64,000 nt of DNA from Phallusia mammillata (GCA_003260075.1 QLIY01000078.1:119090-183089); one strand, 5' to 3'. Positions 12,201 to 23,800 are shown, numbered from the stretch's first letter. Notes: generated from the letters alone by a model not told the origin. Program-made: numbers and translations.

Positions 12201-12789
12201 AAATCAAAACTGTTGACGTAAACATTTTTGATCAAAAACTTTTGACGTAAATTAACGTCAATCTGCACTGTGCGCAAAGCGTCTTTTGAAGTAGATATAT
12301 GTCGACCGGACTGAAAGTGTTAGACATCAACATTAAAAAAAAAATAAAAGGTTCATTTATACATCAATTGAAATCTACACCTATTTTCTAATATCCTGAA
12401 GGTCAAATATTAATGGTTCATTAAAAGTTTGTGATGCACCCTTGTATACCCTTTCGTACTGGTGCACCCCATGCATATTTTGGTGCACACCGGAAGAGCA
12501 CTGCTATAGATCGCCCAGTTTCATTGGCAACACCCTCTCAGTATTATATGCATTTCACTTAAATGTACTTCGATTTAATGACCACTAGTCACTACTGTCA
12601 AGATAGACCCTAAAAGTTTTGCAATATTTTGCAGGGGAATCAGGCAACACTTTAGCACCATCTATTGGAATGGCAGTGGTGCTTTTCGTCTCAGCGCTAT
12701 CCTATCTACTTATTCCCGAAACTAAGAACACTAGGCTGCCGCAGACTGTGAAGGAAGCAAAGAATTTAAATTGTCAGGCTCCTATTTAA
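6240..12789 (+). CDS. SLC22-family organic ion transporter, gene A (512 aa, 10 exons)
   Basis: Exons: 6240-6398, 6876-6972, 7795-7871, 8903-9006, 9611-9765, 10658-10826, 11143-11367, 11483-11697, 11903-12085, 12635-12789, all GT-AG. The coding sum is 1539 nt. The product is a plasma-membrane major-facilitator transporter of the organic cation/anion family with about 12 membrane helices. Family signatures are FGRYEKRLCLLL at the N-terminus and a Cys/Asn-rich first extracellular loop. Also present are the helix 2-3 loop ADRFGRR, the mid-protein DETPTWLMAKGR (family: ESPRWL), ELFPTTIR in helix 10-11, and PETKNTRLPQTV at the C-terminus. The length is slightly shorter than the usual 530-560 aa, mainly in loop 1. 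It is one of a tandem pair with gene B. Substrate and direction cannot be read from sequence. AATAAA at 12837. Confidence 0.93.
7021..7566. mobile_element. hAT-type MITE in SLC22A-copy intron 2, 8-bp TSD
   Basis: A 546-bp element with ends CAGTGGTTCTTAACC and GGTTAAGAACCACTG, perfect inverted repeats. It is flanked by the exact 8-bp duplication ATTTAGAG (7013-7020 and 7567-7574). Gene B has a 220-bp intron at this position without the element. Confidence 0.92.
7935..7965 (-). other. degenerate hammerhead-like core
   Basis: The minus strand reads CTGATGATGCC, a short loop, then GTCGAAAT. This is the order of the hammerhead core (CUGAUGA, helix II, GAAA). Helix II pairs poorly, so activity is unlikely. 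It resembles the better core at 33855-33881. Confidence 0.3.
8532..8692 (+). repeat. 74-bp direct duplication split by a 13-nt G run
   Basis: 8532-8604 and 8618-8692 are nearly identical (for example GTGGGAAGTCAGAGGC against GTGGGAAGTCAGAGGCC) and are separated only by a G run at 8605-8617. The pattern suggests overlapping contig ends joined through a poly-G segment, within intron 3 of SLC22 gene A. Confidence 0.75.
9207..9349. repeat. palindromic element in SLC22 gene A intron 4
   Basis: The arms begin TCAGTGTGAACACC and end GGTGGTCTTCACACTGA, with an inner pairing AATCTGTCGCTGTGTTTTATT-type segment of about 39 bp per arm. The 65-nt centre holds, on the minus strand, GATGCTTATAAAGCGAAAT, a helix-plus-GAAA arrangement reminiscent of a hammerhead core whose CUG part has decayed. 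No clear target duplication was found. Confidence 0.75.
10003..10577. repeat. 21-bp minisatellite with an orientation switch
   Basis: Many diverged tandem copies of a roughly 21-bp unit (approximately GCACCAAGCGATATAAAGAT plus one base) fill intron 5 of SLC22 gene A. Copies before about 10085 run in the opposite orientation (CGCTTGGTGC) to those after it, so the array can fold on itself. Because 21 is a multiple of three, long spurious open frames arise. Confidence 0.85.
12126..12503. mobile_element. hAT-type MITE in SLC22 gene A intron 9, with empty site in gene B
   Basis: A 378-bp element with ends CAGTGCTCTTCAACC and CGGAAGAGCACTG. It is flanked by CTATAGGT (12118-12125) and CTATAGAT (12504-12511), an 8-bp duplication with one mismatch. 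The paralogous intron of gene B near 20408 reads ctgtagatcgcc straight through, a natural empty site showing insertion after the gene duplication. Confidence 0.9.
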
Positions 12790-12836
12790 AACGTTTCTGC
12801 AATATACATGTATATTCAGTCTCCTATATTTGAAGA

Positions 12837-12842
12837 AATAAA
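12837..12842 (+). terminator. polyadenylation signal of SLC22 gene A
   Basis: AATAAA 48 bp after the stop codon. The same signal in the same context (aataaactgctcaaaac) follows gene B. Confidence 0.7.
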
Positions 12843-13039
12843 CTGCTCAAAACAAATTTCGGTTCATGCCTTGTTGACTAGTTTATCCATGCAACGGCAC
12901 TCCAGTTTGTTGAGAGTAACAGGAGACCTTATAGTATGATAGAGGGTGTACTGTCTGCAGCTGATCATTTATTGGATCGATGCTTTTATACAGATCATCA
13001 TTAATCAATAATTAACCTTAACAGATTACACTTTACGTA

Positions 13040-14050
13040 ATGGACACGCAATGGAGGTTTCACAGCAAAACAACCAAGCGTGAATGTGCCAAATTTTTTA
13101 CCCTTTCCACCTTAATGAGTTTGGTTTTATTATTTAATCTTTTGCGGCAAATTCAGGCCAAGGATATCGAACAGTTGGCGGTAAGTATTAGCAAATGTCA
13201 GTCTACAAGAGTGATAACACAATATTTTCGTTTTTTGTGCAGTTTTGCACAAACAGCGCAGATTGGGTTGGAAGTGATTCTAAGCCTGTTTTTCAGGTAA
13301 TGGGAAACGATTTTTGACGTTACTCAACCCGTAACATACGTTTTAATACGACAAGAGCTGACAACTGGTTCAGCGCTTGCCGATTATATTTTTCGACAAT
13401 CAGGCGACAGTCCGAAAACTGAAAATTGACGTTTGTCGTTTCATTATGCAACAAGACGAAACGGATTGGTGGAAAACATGATCATCAGTAATTGAACGAA
13501 GTAGTGGCAAACAAAAGCAGTGAGAAAAGCAACGTAATGCACAAATCAAAATCATTTGCAAGCAGATGGGTGAACTTGAACAGAACTGAAAAACAACAAA
13601 AAATTCGCTTTGCTTAAATCAGTGTGGCGAAGTTCAACATGGTGTTATTTTGCGAATCCAATATGGTGTGATGTAAACACTGACAAAGATTAATTCCCAT
13701 TTCCTTTGAAATGTGATCAGGCTTCAAGTTGCACGCTGTATGTTTTGCCGACAGAAAGCAGGATGTCATGCTCTTTTGCACACAGCTCGTTTTTCTCGGA
13801 TTTTGACAAAAACGTTTAGGCTTACCGTTTTTAAAAATACTAGAACCATGCATTTTAAAAATGGATGATTGATGTATATTTTCTTGTAACTCTCGTAACT
13901 TTATCCACTTGTATTCTCTTTTTTGAGTGTAAAAGAAACCTACGACGCAAGTTGAGGAGAGACATATTAGCGCCGGGCCTTATCTGCGTCGCGGGAGAGA
14001 TGGGGATTGGTTGTATTGAGACTGAAACCTATCGTTCAGCCTTATGTTAA
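13040..14050 (+). CDS. possible small secreted Cys-containing peptide precursor (105 aa, 3 exons)
   Basis: Proposed exons are 13040-13180, 13243-13296 and 13928-14050, all phase 0, summing to 318 nt including the stop. Exon 1 gives a basic start (MDTQWRFHSKTTKR), a hydrophobic core (TLMSLVLLFNLL) and an IQAK cleavage-like end, which looks like a signal peptide or membrane anchor, followed by a perfect GTAAGTATT donor. Exon 2 encodes FCTNSADWVGSDSKPVFQ. Exon 3 has a dibasic-rich stretch (CKRNLRRKLRR) and four Cys including the C-terminal residue. AATAAA follows at 14239. No family was recognised. The terminal-exon acceptor (TTTTTTGAG) is acceptable but not strong. It lies between the two SLC22 copies. 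It could be a processed peptide or a chance model. Confidence 0.4.
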
Positions 14051-14238
14051 AACCCCGTGTTTGTATAGTTTATAATCTGTTGTTAATATTTAGGACTGTT
14101 GTCATATTATGTGTGTAATTTAGATAGTCTGCCATTTTTGCCCTGTGTGTTATGCTGTATCTTATTTATTGAAATTAGATGGCGGTGTAAAATGTTGTAT
14201 GTATTTAAGGGTATTGCCCTGCTAAATAGTTGACTTTA

Positions 14239-14244
14239 AATAAA
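14239..14244 (+). terminator. polyadenylation signal after the small secreted-peptide model
   Basis: AATAAA 189 bp after the proposed stop codon, consistent with but not proof of the gene model. Confidence 0.45.
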
Positions 14245-14734
14245 ACTAAAATTAGCACACACAGATCCAAAAGCTTAATAGTAAATTCACGCTTGACTAA
14301 GTGTAAATTAAAATACTTAATCTTTGTTAACATAAATTGTATTTTAATTTGTGACGTCAGTTTAAACTTCGCAGTCTTAATACCCTAGATATCGCAGTCT
14401 TAATACCCTAACTAAAAACGTTACAACAAGGTTGTCCGAATAATATGTAACAAAGGAATATTTTAGGAGAAACACTATTAAAGACATTAACCTCGGTGTT
14501 TGTAGACAAAATTTTATGCAGTGTTGATAGCAAAGTAATACGGGGACGAGCTGATAATGGGCATTGAAGGAACAAGTGTTTTTAGGGGGTTTCTAAACCT
14601 TCACAAGCGCAGCGAAGGTATTGTTTAGGGATCATTTTTAGTGGGCTGTGACCAAGTCTTAGCATACAATGGACTGCGATGAATTTTGGCTAAGATCCAT
14701 GTGCAAAATCCACCGGTATTCTTAAAAAAGTAAC

Positions 14735-14914
14735 CTGAAGATGTATATTTGCCAAGATGTATGACTGTTTTCAAAAGCATAATTGTCACATATGTATTGG
14801 GTAAATCAGACATTCTTTCAAACGGATATCTTTTTTTTGTTGTTAAAAAGAACAACATGTACATGTTGTACATGTTGAGGACGTCCTCCATAAAGAGGAC
14901 GTATGGTAGGCCTA
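14735..14914. mobile_element. 3' fragment of the TAGGCCTACCATA-ended element
   Basis: Shares gaagatgtatatttg, ttttcaaaRgcataattgt and the terminal tatggtaggccta with the right half of the element at 58204-58594. No matching left inverted repeat was found here, so this copy is truncated or rearranged. It lies in the 1.2-kb spacer before SLC22 gene B, which otherwise shows no gene. Confidence 0.65.
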
Positions 14915-15155
14915 ACAAAATTTTTGACAATCTTTTTGTTTGCGATTTTGCTTTGAGCACATGGTCTATCGTTGATGTTGTTACACAAAGCGGGGTTAAT
15001 TTATCCATTTCATTTTTCTTGTTTTGATGTCGAAGAAAATTACTATGTTTATCCCAACGCATTTTTCTTGAATAACAATAAATACTGCTTACATGTTTTT
15101 CGGTTTTAAGGTTATATGGTAGTATTTAGTGTTTAACCACGAATTTATAACCCTA

Positions 15156-15167
15156 AATCGTCGCAGT
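15156..15167 (+). promoter_or_regulatory. recurrent AATCGTCGCAGT motif upstream of SLC22 gene B
   Basis: Same motif and similar distance (about 110-120 bp) before the start codon as in gene A. The surrounding 170 bp also align with gene A and the orphan exon. Confidence 0.35.
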
Positions 15168-15277
15168 TGTGTGCTTATTTTAAGATTTATTATTACTGAA
15201 ACAACATTGCCTAATTCGGTTCCTTTACCCAGAGTTTGAAACAGATTGTAAAAACTAGCTTTATTCAAATATTGGCA

Positions 15278-18200
15278 ATGGACAATGCTGGAGAAGATAA
15301 ACGCTTTGGAAGATACGAGAAGCGACTTTGTCTGTTGTTGTTGCTTAGTGCTGTTCCGAACGCTTTCAGTGACCTTCAATTTCTTGTCACCCACTACACC
15401 CCGCCATTTCGCTGTGCCTTTAAAGCTTACACAAATGTAAGAACTGCAAGTAATGCCAGAAATATCAACCAGGAAGTGTTCTTTTGCAACTACGATGCGT
15501 AATTCCGTTGACATGTTTGTCAGTAAATGGTTGGCACAACATGTTTTGGGAAACACTTCTGTGGTATGCTGGACTTATTTTAAACCGGCGTTTCTTGACT
15601 ACTCTGCTGCGGCACAAGTTGCGTTTTTGCAGATTGTAACGATCAGTCTTAATTTTTTGGCCTTAATTAACAACATTGAATAGGAATGAGACGACATTGA
15701 TACTATATGCGATCGGTTGGTCGTCACTTGTTGAGGCGGGGAGGGGCCTCCGCAATAAGAAAAAAGGGGAAAAAAGAAAGTAAGAGTACAATTAGTAAAC
15801 GCGCTTTAACTACACAGTTTTTTGGGACGGGGTATGTTTTTTTGGTTTTTATATTGGTTTACAGCTCTTATCCTATTTCGGCCACTTGAGCTTTTGCTGT
15901 TTACGTTTTGTTACATCGGGTCTTGCCGATTTATTTAACTGTTGCCATTCAAACAACTGTATTATTGGTGTCTAAGGATAAAAACTGTCACCAAATTCAT
16001 CTCATATCTGCTATATTTGTTGTTATGTTCCGACAATCACACTGACGAATTGCAAAATGTAAACTAATGATCTGGGTGAACGTAAGTGCGTGCTTTTAAC
16101 AGTTCACCCTCACACTTAATGACCTTGGGACAATTTAAAGCAAATACATCTTGGTTTTCACTGTAAAAATTAATATCCTTTTTTATAGATTACAAGGGAG
16201 CCTTTACCTCAACGACACCTTTCAATTCCCTTGAATGAATCGTTGAAAAGCTGCTGGATCCAAAATAACGTTACGACAAATCAAGGTACGTTCATAAAAA
16301 GCAGAAAGCGAAAGAGTTTAGTGACATCTACATTATTTATTGCATTCACCGTTCTAAGGTCGTAAAACACTCATTATATACAGGGGCCTTCTTATTTCGA
16401 GTAACAACGATTTAGGAGTGAAAACAGTTTTTATTATTTAGATACGGTTTTACTTTTCGATTATGTGGATTGAAGCACAATCTAATTAAACCGTATGTTT
16501 TACAGAAAAAAAAGAAACCAGCTCGATGCAACCTTGTACATCATTCATTTTTGAGGAAAATGTTGAAACTGCCGCTACACAGGTGCCACGCTTCGCTTAT
16601 CTTAACGTGAAATGCCTAGATTTCTTTTAAAAGTAAACAATGTAGTCCGAAGAAAATCGGCAAATTTTTATAATTCGCTACTTAAAGACTTGTTCGGTCG
16701 GTTGGAACTTTGAACCGAGCTGCAAATGTTTTTATGACTAAACTTAAAATCAAACAAACGAATAATCCATTTAAATTTCAGATATTATTATTTCTAAAAC
16801 ACATTGCCATTTTACTGGCCCAAATTAAACCGATTAGGTACATCTCTAGTTAAAATTGATTTTACACGATTGACCATACGTTGGTGGCAAGATTAATATC
16901 TTTGTATGTTAAACAGTTTGCGATGGTTTGCGACAAAGCTTGGTGGAAGCCAACAATCATATCAATGTACATGATTGGGATAGTAGTTGGGTCCTCTGTT
17001 GCTGGTATTATTGCAGATAGGTAGGTTTTTGTCTGAAGAACATTTGAATTTAATGAATGCAATAAGTTGAGTTGAGTTGATTGCGACAAAACTGCACTCG
17101 ACTAAATGCGCTGCAGCTACACTGTATAATTGTCATGTTTTCGTTGTATTTTCGTGGTTCCATTGTGGGTTTTGCTGTGCTGTTCGTAAATGCATGGTGT
17201 GTTTTATTTTACATGGGATTAGAAAACTTACCACCTTGGGTTCAAATTTGAATCTGGCAACGAATAGGGTTAAGAACGACATATGCAGACGATATATTAA
17301 CGGATTATTGTTAAAAAGCTGCGAACGGGGCAGAACCGAAAGTAAAAACAAGAAACTCACTATTTTTTAAGAACAACAACGATTCAAAAGTTAGATTTAC
17401 CGTTTAAATTACAAAACAAATGTGGCCGAGGAAGATTCTGAACCCAATCGGGACGTTTTCTTTTCAATTTATTCCTGTACCCGACCCTAAAAATCATAAA
17501 CATTACACGGTACACGCTTTTTATAAACACTATAGTTATGTATTGTTACATGACGGTTATAGAGACAAAGTTTTCTTGTTTCCGGAAAAGCGATTTTTCT
17601 GCTTCCGCCAAAACTCGTTTCATTATTTTTCAGATTTGGAAGACGAATCGCGTTTCTTCTGTTCTTTGCAGGCCAATTTGTGTTCTCAATCAGTACCAGT
17701 TTTACATCCAGTTTCATTACGTATGGAATGTGTGTGGGTATCTCTGGCCTATTTGGCTTGGCCAACTTTGAAATGGCTACTATAATAGGTGAGCAGTGAC
17801 GTGCTGACTAAAAAATATTATTATTAAAGTGTCCAAATCGTAAATTCAAACCAAAATATTGTCTCAGTAGCATATTCCTTGTCGCCTTTCGAATATAATT
17901 TTTTCCTACATTTCAAAACAAACTAATCAAGCTTAACCTTTTCCAAAAAATCGGCTAGGTTAGTTCGTTTTATCAGTCTAGTAAACGGAATGATGTATGC
18001 TGACTTTTCTTGTTTTAAGTAGTGAAAAACTTCTGCTTTGCACCTAATATGGCACACAAAAGCATTCTAGTTTTACCCATTAAGGTGTAAGGTGAACCCC
18101 CGGTTAGGAAACTCTGCTCTAAACGTTTTTGCTTACGCATGTGCATCACGTCTTCATCTACAAAACCATGTATTATTTGATCTTGTTGCAGGCATGGAGA

Positions 18201-20692
18201 CTGTCAGCGTCGAAAAACGCGGTCTTGTATTCTTTTACACAGTGCTGGGATTTGGTTTGGGCTACGTACTCATTGCTTTGTGTTCATTTTTATTCACAAG
18301 CTGGAGGTGGTTTCTGGTATTTGGAGGGCTAATGGGTATTCCTTATATCCCTTACTATTGGTAAGTCTTATTTTTATGTTTTGACTTTTATTAAATTTGT
18401 CAATAAAAAAATAAAAGTTGTATAGTACTGAGCAAATGTTACTCATTTGTTGCTTGCATGATTTTAACATCATAAGCTCTGCTTATCAACCAATCCGGAA
18501 CTTGTATTAGCGTCCAAAAAAGTTTATAGTTTAAGCAAAACGGCTGAATCAGGGCAAATTTCCCAAAGTGTTATCAAGCTAATTCGGTCGGGAATCAGCA
18601 ATTTTATTATTGCCTTTCGTTCTAGGAAACGAATATCGTTTCTCTAATTAAGGGGTGCACAACCTTTTCGCCAAAACGGCCGCAGTACAGGTCCTTATTT
18701 TAAACGCGACCGCCAATGTTCATGTTTGTTGTTTTTACTGATTTAAAGAAATGTGAATTAGCTTTTATAATCTTTTTTTACAGCTAAACGATTTCGCAAG
18801 CAGTGTTAACTTTTATATCGTCACATTCTGTACTGTTGAAAAACGATAGGCGTACAAAAAGCCCAACTCTTGCTGGCCCGTCTCATATCTGTTTCCATCT
18901 TAGTAAAGTCTCTTCAGACCATTTTTTTTAACTAAATGAATACAAAAAGTGGCCGACGATCAGCGTCAGTGTAAAGTTTTATTTGAAACAGAAATAGTAA
19001 TTTCGCCTATTTCTATTTGAATAAAACAGAAACTGACGATGGCTCAATAGGCGAAATTAATATTTCTTTTTCAATTAAAATTTACACTGACGCTGAACGT
19101 CTGCCACTCTTTTTGAATATATTTTGTATATTTGACAAGTAAAGACAGATCTATCGGTCACCACCTTGTTACAGAGGCCGATTCTTCTATTCTGTTACGA
19201 CATCACACTTACGTGAATAGAAAAAGTGTTTTAATCAATTCACAGCCACCCTTAGTTTAATGTGCAACGCCGCATAAATTCGTCGACACGGCCGTGGGTT
19301 GCGTACTTCGCAAAAACTGAATCAAACTGCTCTGGTTAGCGATGTCGTGGCAGTTTGATTCAACACCAACCAAACCATTTCGTTCTGCAGGCTTATTGAT
19401 GAAACGCCAACGTGGCTTATGGCAAAAGGACGAATCGATGAAGCCAAACATATTCTGAGAAAAATTGAAAAGTACAACGGCTTTACGGAAAACTGTCGTC
19501 CAATTGTAAAACCAATTGATTCTCTAACCTCTAACTCATCGTCTTGGACAACATGCAAACAATTTGTTCAAGAAAAACGCTTGCTTGGAAGGCTCGTCAT
19601 CGTGGCGTTGTCATGGTAACTTAGTTTTATACCAACATAAAAAAGTTTAAGTTGGCAGTACCGAATCGGTTGCATGATGGGTTTCTACAATAAGTGATTA
19701 ATTAGTTATATTTAGGGAACAATGTATATGCATGTGATGCACTCTTTGCATTGTTTTTTTTAGGTTTATTGTATCAATGACATATTACGTCACGACACTA
19801 AACAATAATTCACTGAGTGGAAATCGACACCTCAACATCTTCTACGCTTCAATCGCTGAGATTTTATCTTCGCTAGTTTATTACTTTGGGAACTCTTATT
19901 TTGGAAGAAGAAAGAGTTTCATGAGTTGTATGTTCATGACCAGCATAACCCTGTGTGCAGCCCCATTTTTAGCAAAATGTGAGTGTTATAGTTTTCTTGT
20001 GATTTAGAGAAATGGTGTACAATGTTGTCCACTTTGTTGTCTACGTGGGTTTTTACAAACTTAAAGTGAATTGGTCATTGAAATTATAACAGTTTTGACT
20101 CGCATGTTACAGAAAAAAACACTTTTAACGCACTATAAGTTATAAATAAGAGCATTCTACAAAACGTTTTCACGCAATTTGTGAAATCTTCAATGCAGGG
20201 AATGGAACGGCTTCAATGGTTGCAAACATGTTTGCCAAATTCGCAGCCGGCGTCGCGTTCAATGTTTTGTATCCGTACAACAGTGAACTTTTTCCCACAA
20301 CCATCAGGTCTTCAGTTTTTGGATTATGCAACGCCTCGGCTAGGATTGGAAGCATCATTGCACCATTCGTCATATACGTTGGTTTGTTCATGTTGGTATT
20401 AACAATTTAAGACTGTAGATCGCCTCGTTTTATTGGCACCACCCTATCAGTATTGTATGCATTTCGCTTATATGTACTTAATGGCCACTACATCACTACT
20501 GTCAAGATAGACCCTAAAAGTTTGCCATACTTTGCAGGGGAATCAGGCAACACTTTAGCACCATCTATCGGAATGGCAGTGGTGCTTTTCGTCTCAGCGC
20601 TATTCTATCTACTTATTCCCGAAACTAAGAACACTAGGCTGCCGCAGACTGTGAAGGAAGCAAAGAACTTAAATTGTCAGTCTCCTATTTAA
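15278..20692 (+). CDS. SLC22-family organic ion transporter, gene B (512 aa, 10 exons)
   Basis: Exons: 15278-15436, 16189-16285, 16506-16582, 16917-17020, 17634-17788, 18192-18360, 19391-19615, 19764-19978, 20199-20381, 20538-20692. Every exon has exactly the length of its counterpart in gene A, and the proteins are closely similar. The N-terminus is MDNAGEDKRFGRYEKR. Other signatures are VCDKAWWKP before helix 2, ADRFGRR, DETPTWLMAKGR, ELFPTTIRSS and PETKNTRLPQTV. Predicted role: membrane transport of small organic ions. Differences cluster in the extracellular loop (exons 2-3) and in helices 3-4, the parts that shape substrate choice in this family. It is convergent with the EGF-ZP gene downstream; AATAAA at 20740. 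Confidence 0.93.
18939..19118. repeat. 180-bp palindromic element in SLC22 gene B intron 6
   Basis: The arms pair over most of their length (AGCGTCAGTGTAAA against TTTACACTGACGCT, then AATTTCGCCTATT against AATAGGCGAAATT). The centre on the plus strand contains CTGACGA (19033-19039), a short stem and GAAA (19053-19056), a hammerhead-like order. A helix III can be drawn to 18991-19001. However, the palindrome also pairs the core itself, so a simple foldback competes with any ribozyme fold. Confidence 0.75.
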
Positions 20693-20739
20693 ACCATTTC
20701 TGCAATGCGAAATTATATTCAGTCCCCTATATTTGGTGA

Positions 20740-20745
20740 AATAAA
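20740..20745 (+). terminator. polyadenylation signal of SLC22 gene B
   Basis: AATAAA 48 bp after the stop codon, only 30 bp from an opposing AATAAA on the minus strand. Confidence 0.7.
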
Positions 20746-20774
20746 CTGCTCAAAACAAATTTCTGTTCATTTTG

Positions 20775-20780
20775 TTTATT
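20775..20780 (-). terminator. polyadenylation signal of the minus-strand EGF-ZP gene
   Basis: The complement reads AATAAA 112 bp after that gene's stop codon. Its cleavage site would fall on or beside the 3' end of SLC22 gene B. Confidence 0.6.
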
Positions 20781-20891
20781 TTAAAATAAAGGAACTCAAA
20801 ATATGGCAAATAAAAGATAAACAATGAGAACCATAACAATTGTGGTTTGGAACAACAGGAAGTCGTAACTAAACAATACATGGGTTGAAAA

Positions 20892-23800
20892 TCATAAACC
20901 AAGACTTTCTGGTTTTGCTGTTCGACGACGATGAACGAACAACACGAAAGCAAGACCCAAAACAACCAGTGAAACGGAGACTCCGACGATGAGAAGAACC
21001 AGTTCAATGCCTCAAAGTAAAAACTTATTGTTAACACTCGTTTTCTAACATCTACTACTTGTTCAAGAATATCCCAAGTTTGCATGGCTTAACAACTCAG
21101 AGATAAATTAACCAACCTGTGTTTTGTCCCATTGTGTCCGGAAGTTTCGGTATCAAGACTTTTGGATTTTGCGGCGGTTTCTTCATCTCGTGCCCGGTCA
21201 TGTTTCTGCGATTGCTGGTCTTCATATTGAACTCTGCGCCGTCGACCAGGAAAGTCACGTGACTGTCTCCCTCTTCTTTTTCGAGGACGTATATTGGACC
21301 AATAGTGATTGGGTTGGTAGAGCCGTCATGCGCAGACGAAGCAGATCTCTTCCTTCTTGCTTGTGTGCAGCGAGGTGCTATCGCTCCATTCGGACAAGTC
21401 TGGAAATGTTTTGCATGTTTGTAATATGAATTTTTCGGAACGTGAGCAAAGCGTAACACTATTAAAATAGCAAAATGTTTCAACTAATGCTTACTGCTTG
21501 TTGGAGAACACCGATGCAGACGTGGAGCCGGGCGTGGATGTAGATTTCAGAGCAGACCTTGCTTCTGGGAAGACGGAATGAAATACAAGCTCGATTGTCT
21601 AATGTGGATGACCCCATGACTGCTTGCAAAGCGAGGCCGTGGTCAGTTGGGCATCTGCAACGTAGTCAACATAAGTTTTCCTATAAGGATACGTTAAAAG
21701 CAAATATATTGCAAATAACCGATAGGGTTTTAGCACTTTTTGCGAATGTAGTTGTGCGGAGTAACAAGTTTTTTCCTACCCTTCTTGAAATAGCGCAATT
21801 TGTGCTTCTTGGGGCGCTAAGCCGGTAGATCCTAATGGGGTTGAAGACGAGCACGAGAGGAAAACGTAGTCTATGATGGTGTCTGCTCCTACAGGAAGGT
21901 TATTGAACACTACTGGGTTGTTGATCTGCGGGATAAAAAATCATGTCATTTAATATCCAACATTTATAAACCTGCAAAGTAGCTTACGTTCGTGATGCCG
22001 AAGTCTAGATGGATTATTTGTCCAACGGTGTATATAGCAGATTGCTGCATGGCGAGTGAAGCTGGACAAACTGCATTGCAGGTAGAGATTTTGCAAAGGG
22101 AAGCAGAAATTTGGTAGTCTTGCTCTTCTGTGATCACAGGAGGCTCATCAATTCTGAAAATAAGGGTCAATGTGAAATAATACAGTCCCAAAATAAACTA
22201 TGTACTAACTTACAGTGGTCGGATGGACGTGTAGATGGTGTAGGAATTTCCGTAGACACATTTGAAGCGAATTATTCCAAACGGCATGTCGTATGATGTA
22301 GCAGCAGAGCCGAAGTTTTTGTTGATCCAAAGCGCGTTGGTAAATGAAACTCTGTTGTAACCATCCGAACCGACTTCAGTAGTGGTTTGTGTTCCGCATT
22401 GCGTGAATGGGTGTGAAATTGCAATACGATAGTTGGAACCGACAAGCTGAGCTAAAACACAATTGAAATAAGCGGGGTTTTGTACCATTAGAGATGTAGA
22501 AAATTAATACCTTGGCACTGTTGAAGGTTACTGCCTATTCCATCGACTGTAGGTGACATATAGATTATGCTATTGCGTTTATTCATGTCCCATTCCGCGT
22601 AAAACAGCTGCGACACCGATACGATGATTTCGTTTGAAGTGCACTCTAGGTCCGGGATAGCTGCAAAAGAAAATAACATCCAAACATACTAAATAAATCT
22701 ATGATAAAATTTTGAATTTGATTATTTACGGATGTTGCAAAGTCGTCCGAGGTATCCAAGATCAGAGACGCAAACGTAGCCATCCTCATGTCTACAAGAC
22801 TCCTGGCAAACGCAATCACCTTCGCAGTTCACGGCGTCGCATAACGGATTGTCTGCTGGTCTGTCGCAAAGAAGACCACCCCAAGGAGGAATGCACTGGC
22901 AACTAAAATGCAAAGGTAGTCTTACAAGGAAAGTGGGCAAAAGTATTGCGTTTTGATAGTGGTACCTTTGTTGTCCGTATATATCTGTGTAGCACGTGCC
23001 CCCGTTAAGGCAGTTCAATGAGCATACGTTTGGCGGAATTTGGCAGTAGGTACCAGTGTAACCAGATTGGCATACGCATCTGGCAGATAGAAAAAAGGTT
23101 ATGGTCAACCTAAGCAATATACAGCGTTTTGAACTTACAGTGGTTGTCCGTATAAGTCCAATGTGCAGGAACCTTGGTTGTAACAGTTCAAATTGCACAG
23201 CGTCGTTGCACATTGTGGTCCCGTAAATCCAGCAGAACACGTGCACCTGGAGATGGAAAAACCATTTAAGTGATGCACAAAATCATTTAGGGTTTCCATT
23301 ACCTTGAAGCTCCATACGAGTCCAGTGTACAGGTGCCTTGATTGTAGCATACAAGATTGCAAACTGGTTCCTGGGTTTGGCAGTTGGTACCACCGAAGCC
23401 GTATGCGCAATTACAACTGAAAGAAATTCGCATGGTCGATTATGGTTGAGTTTCAACGTTTGTTTAATAATCTAATTTTCTACCTTGAAAGACCAAAAGC
23501 GTCCAATACACAAGTACCCTGGTTGTAGCACACCAAGTTGCAAACGGGGTTGTTGTCTGGTGTTTGACAATGCGTGCCACTGAAACCACTTTGACATAGA
23601 CAGCTGAAGTGGGAATTATATCCGTTACCGTAAAAACAATGTTTGTTAAATATTGCAAGTTTCTACCTTGAAAGACCAAAAGCGTCCAGCACGCAAGTAC
23701 CCTGGTGGTAGCACACCAAGTTACAAACTGGGTTGTTGTCTGGTGTTTGGCAATTGGTGCCACTGAAACCATTTTGACACGCACAGCTGAAAAAGTGGAA

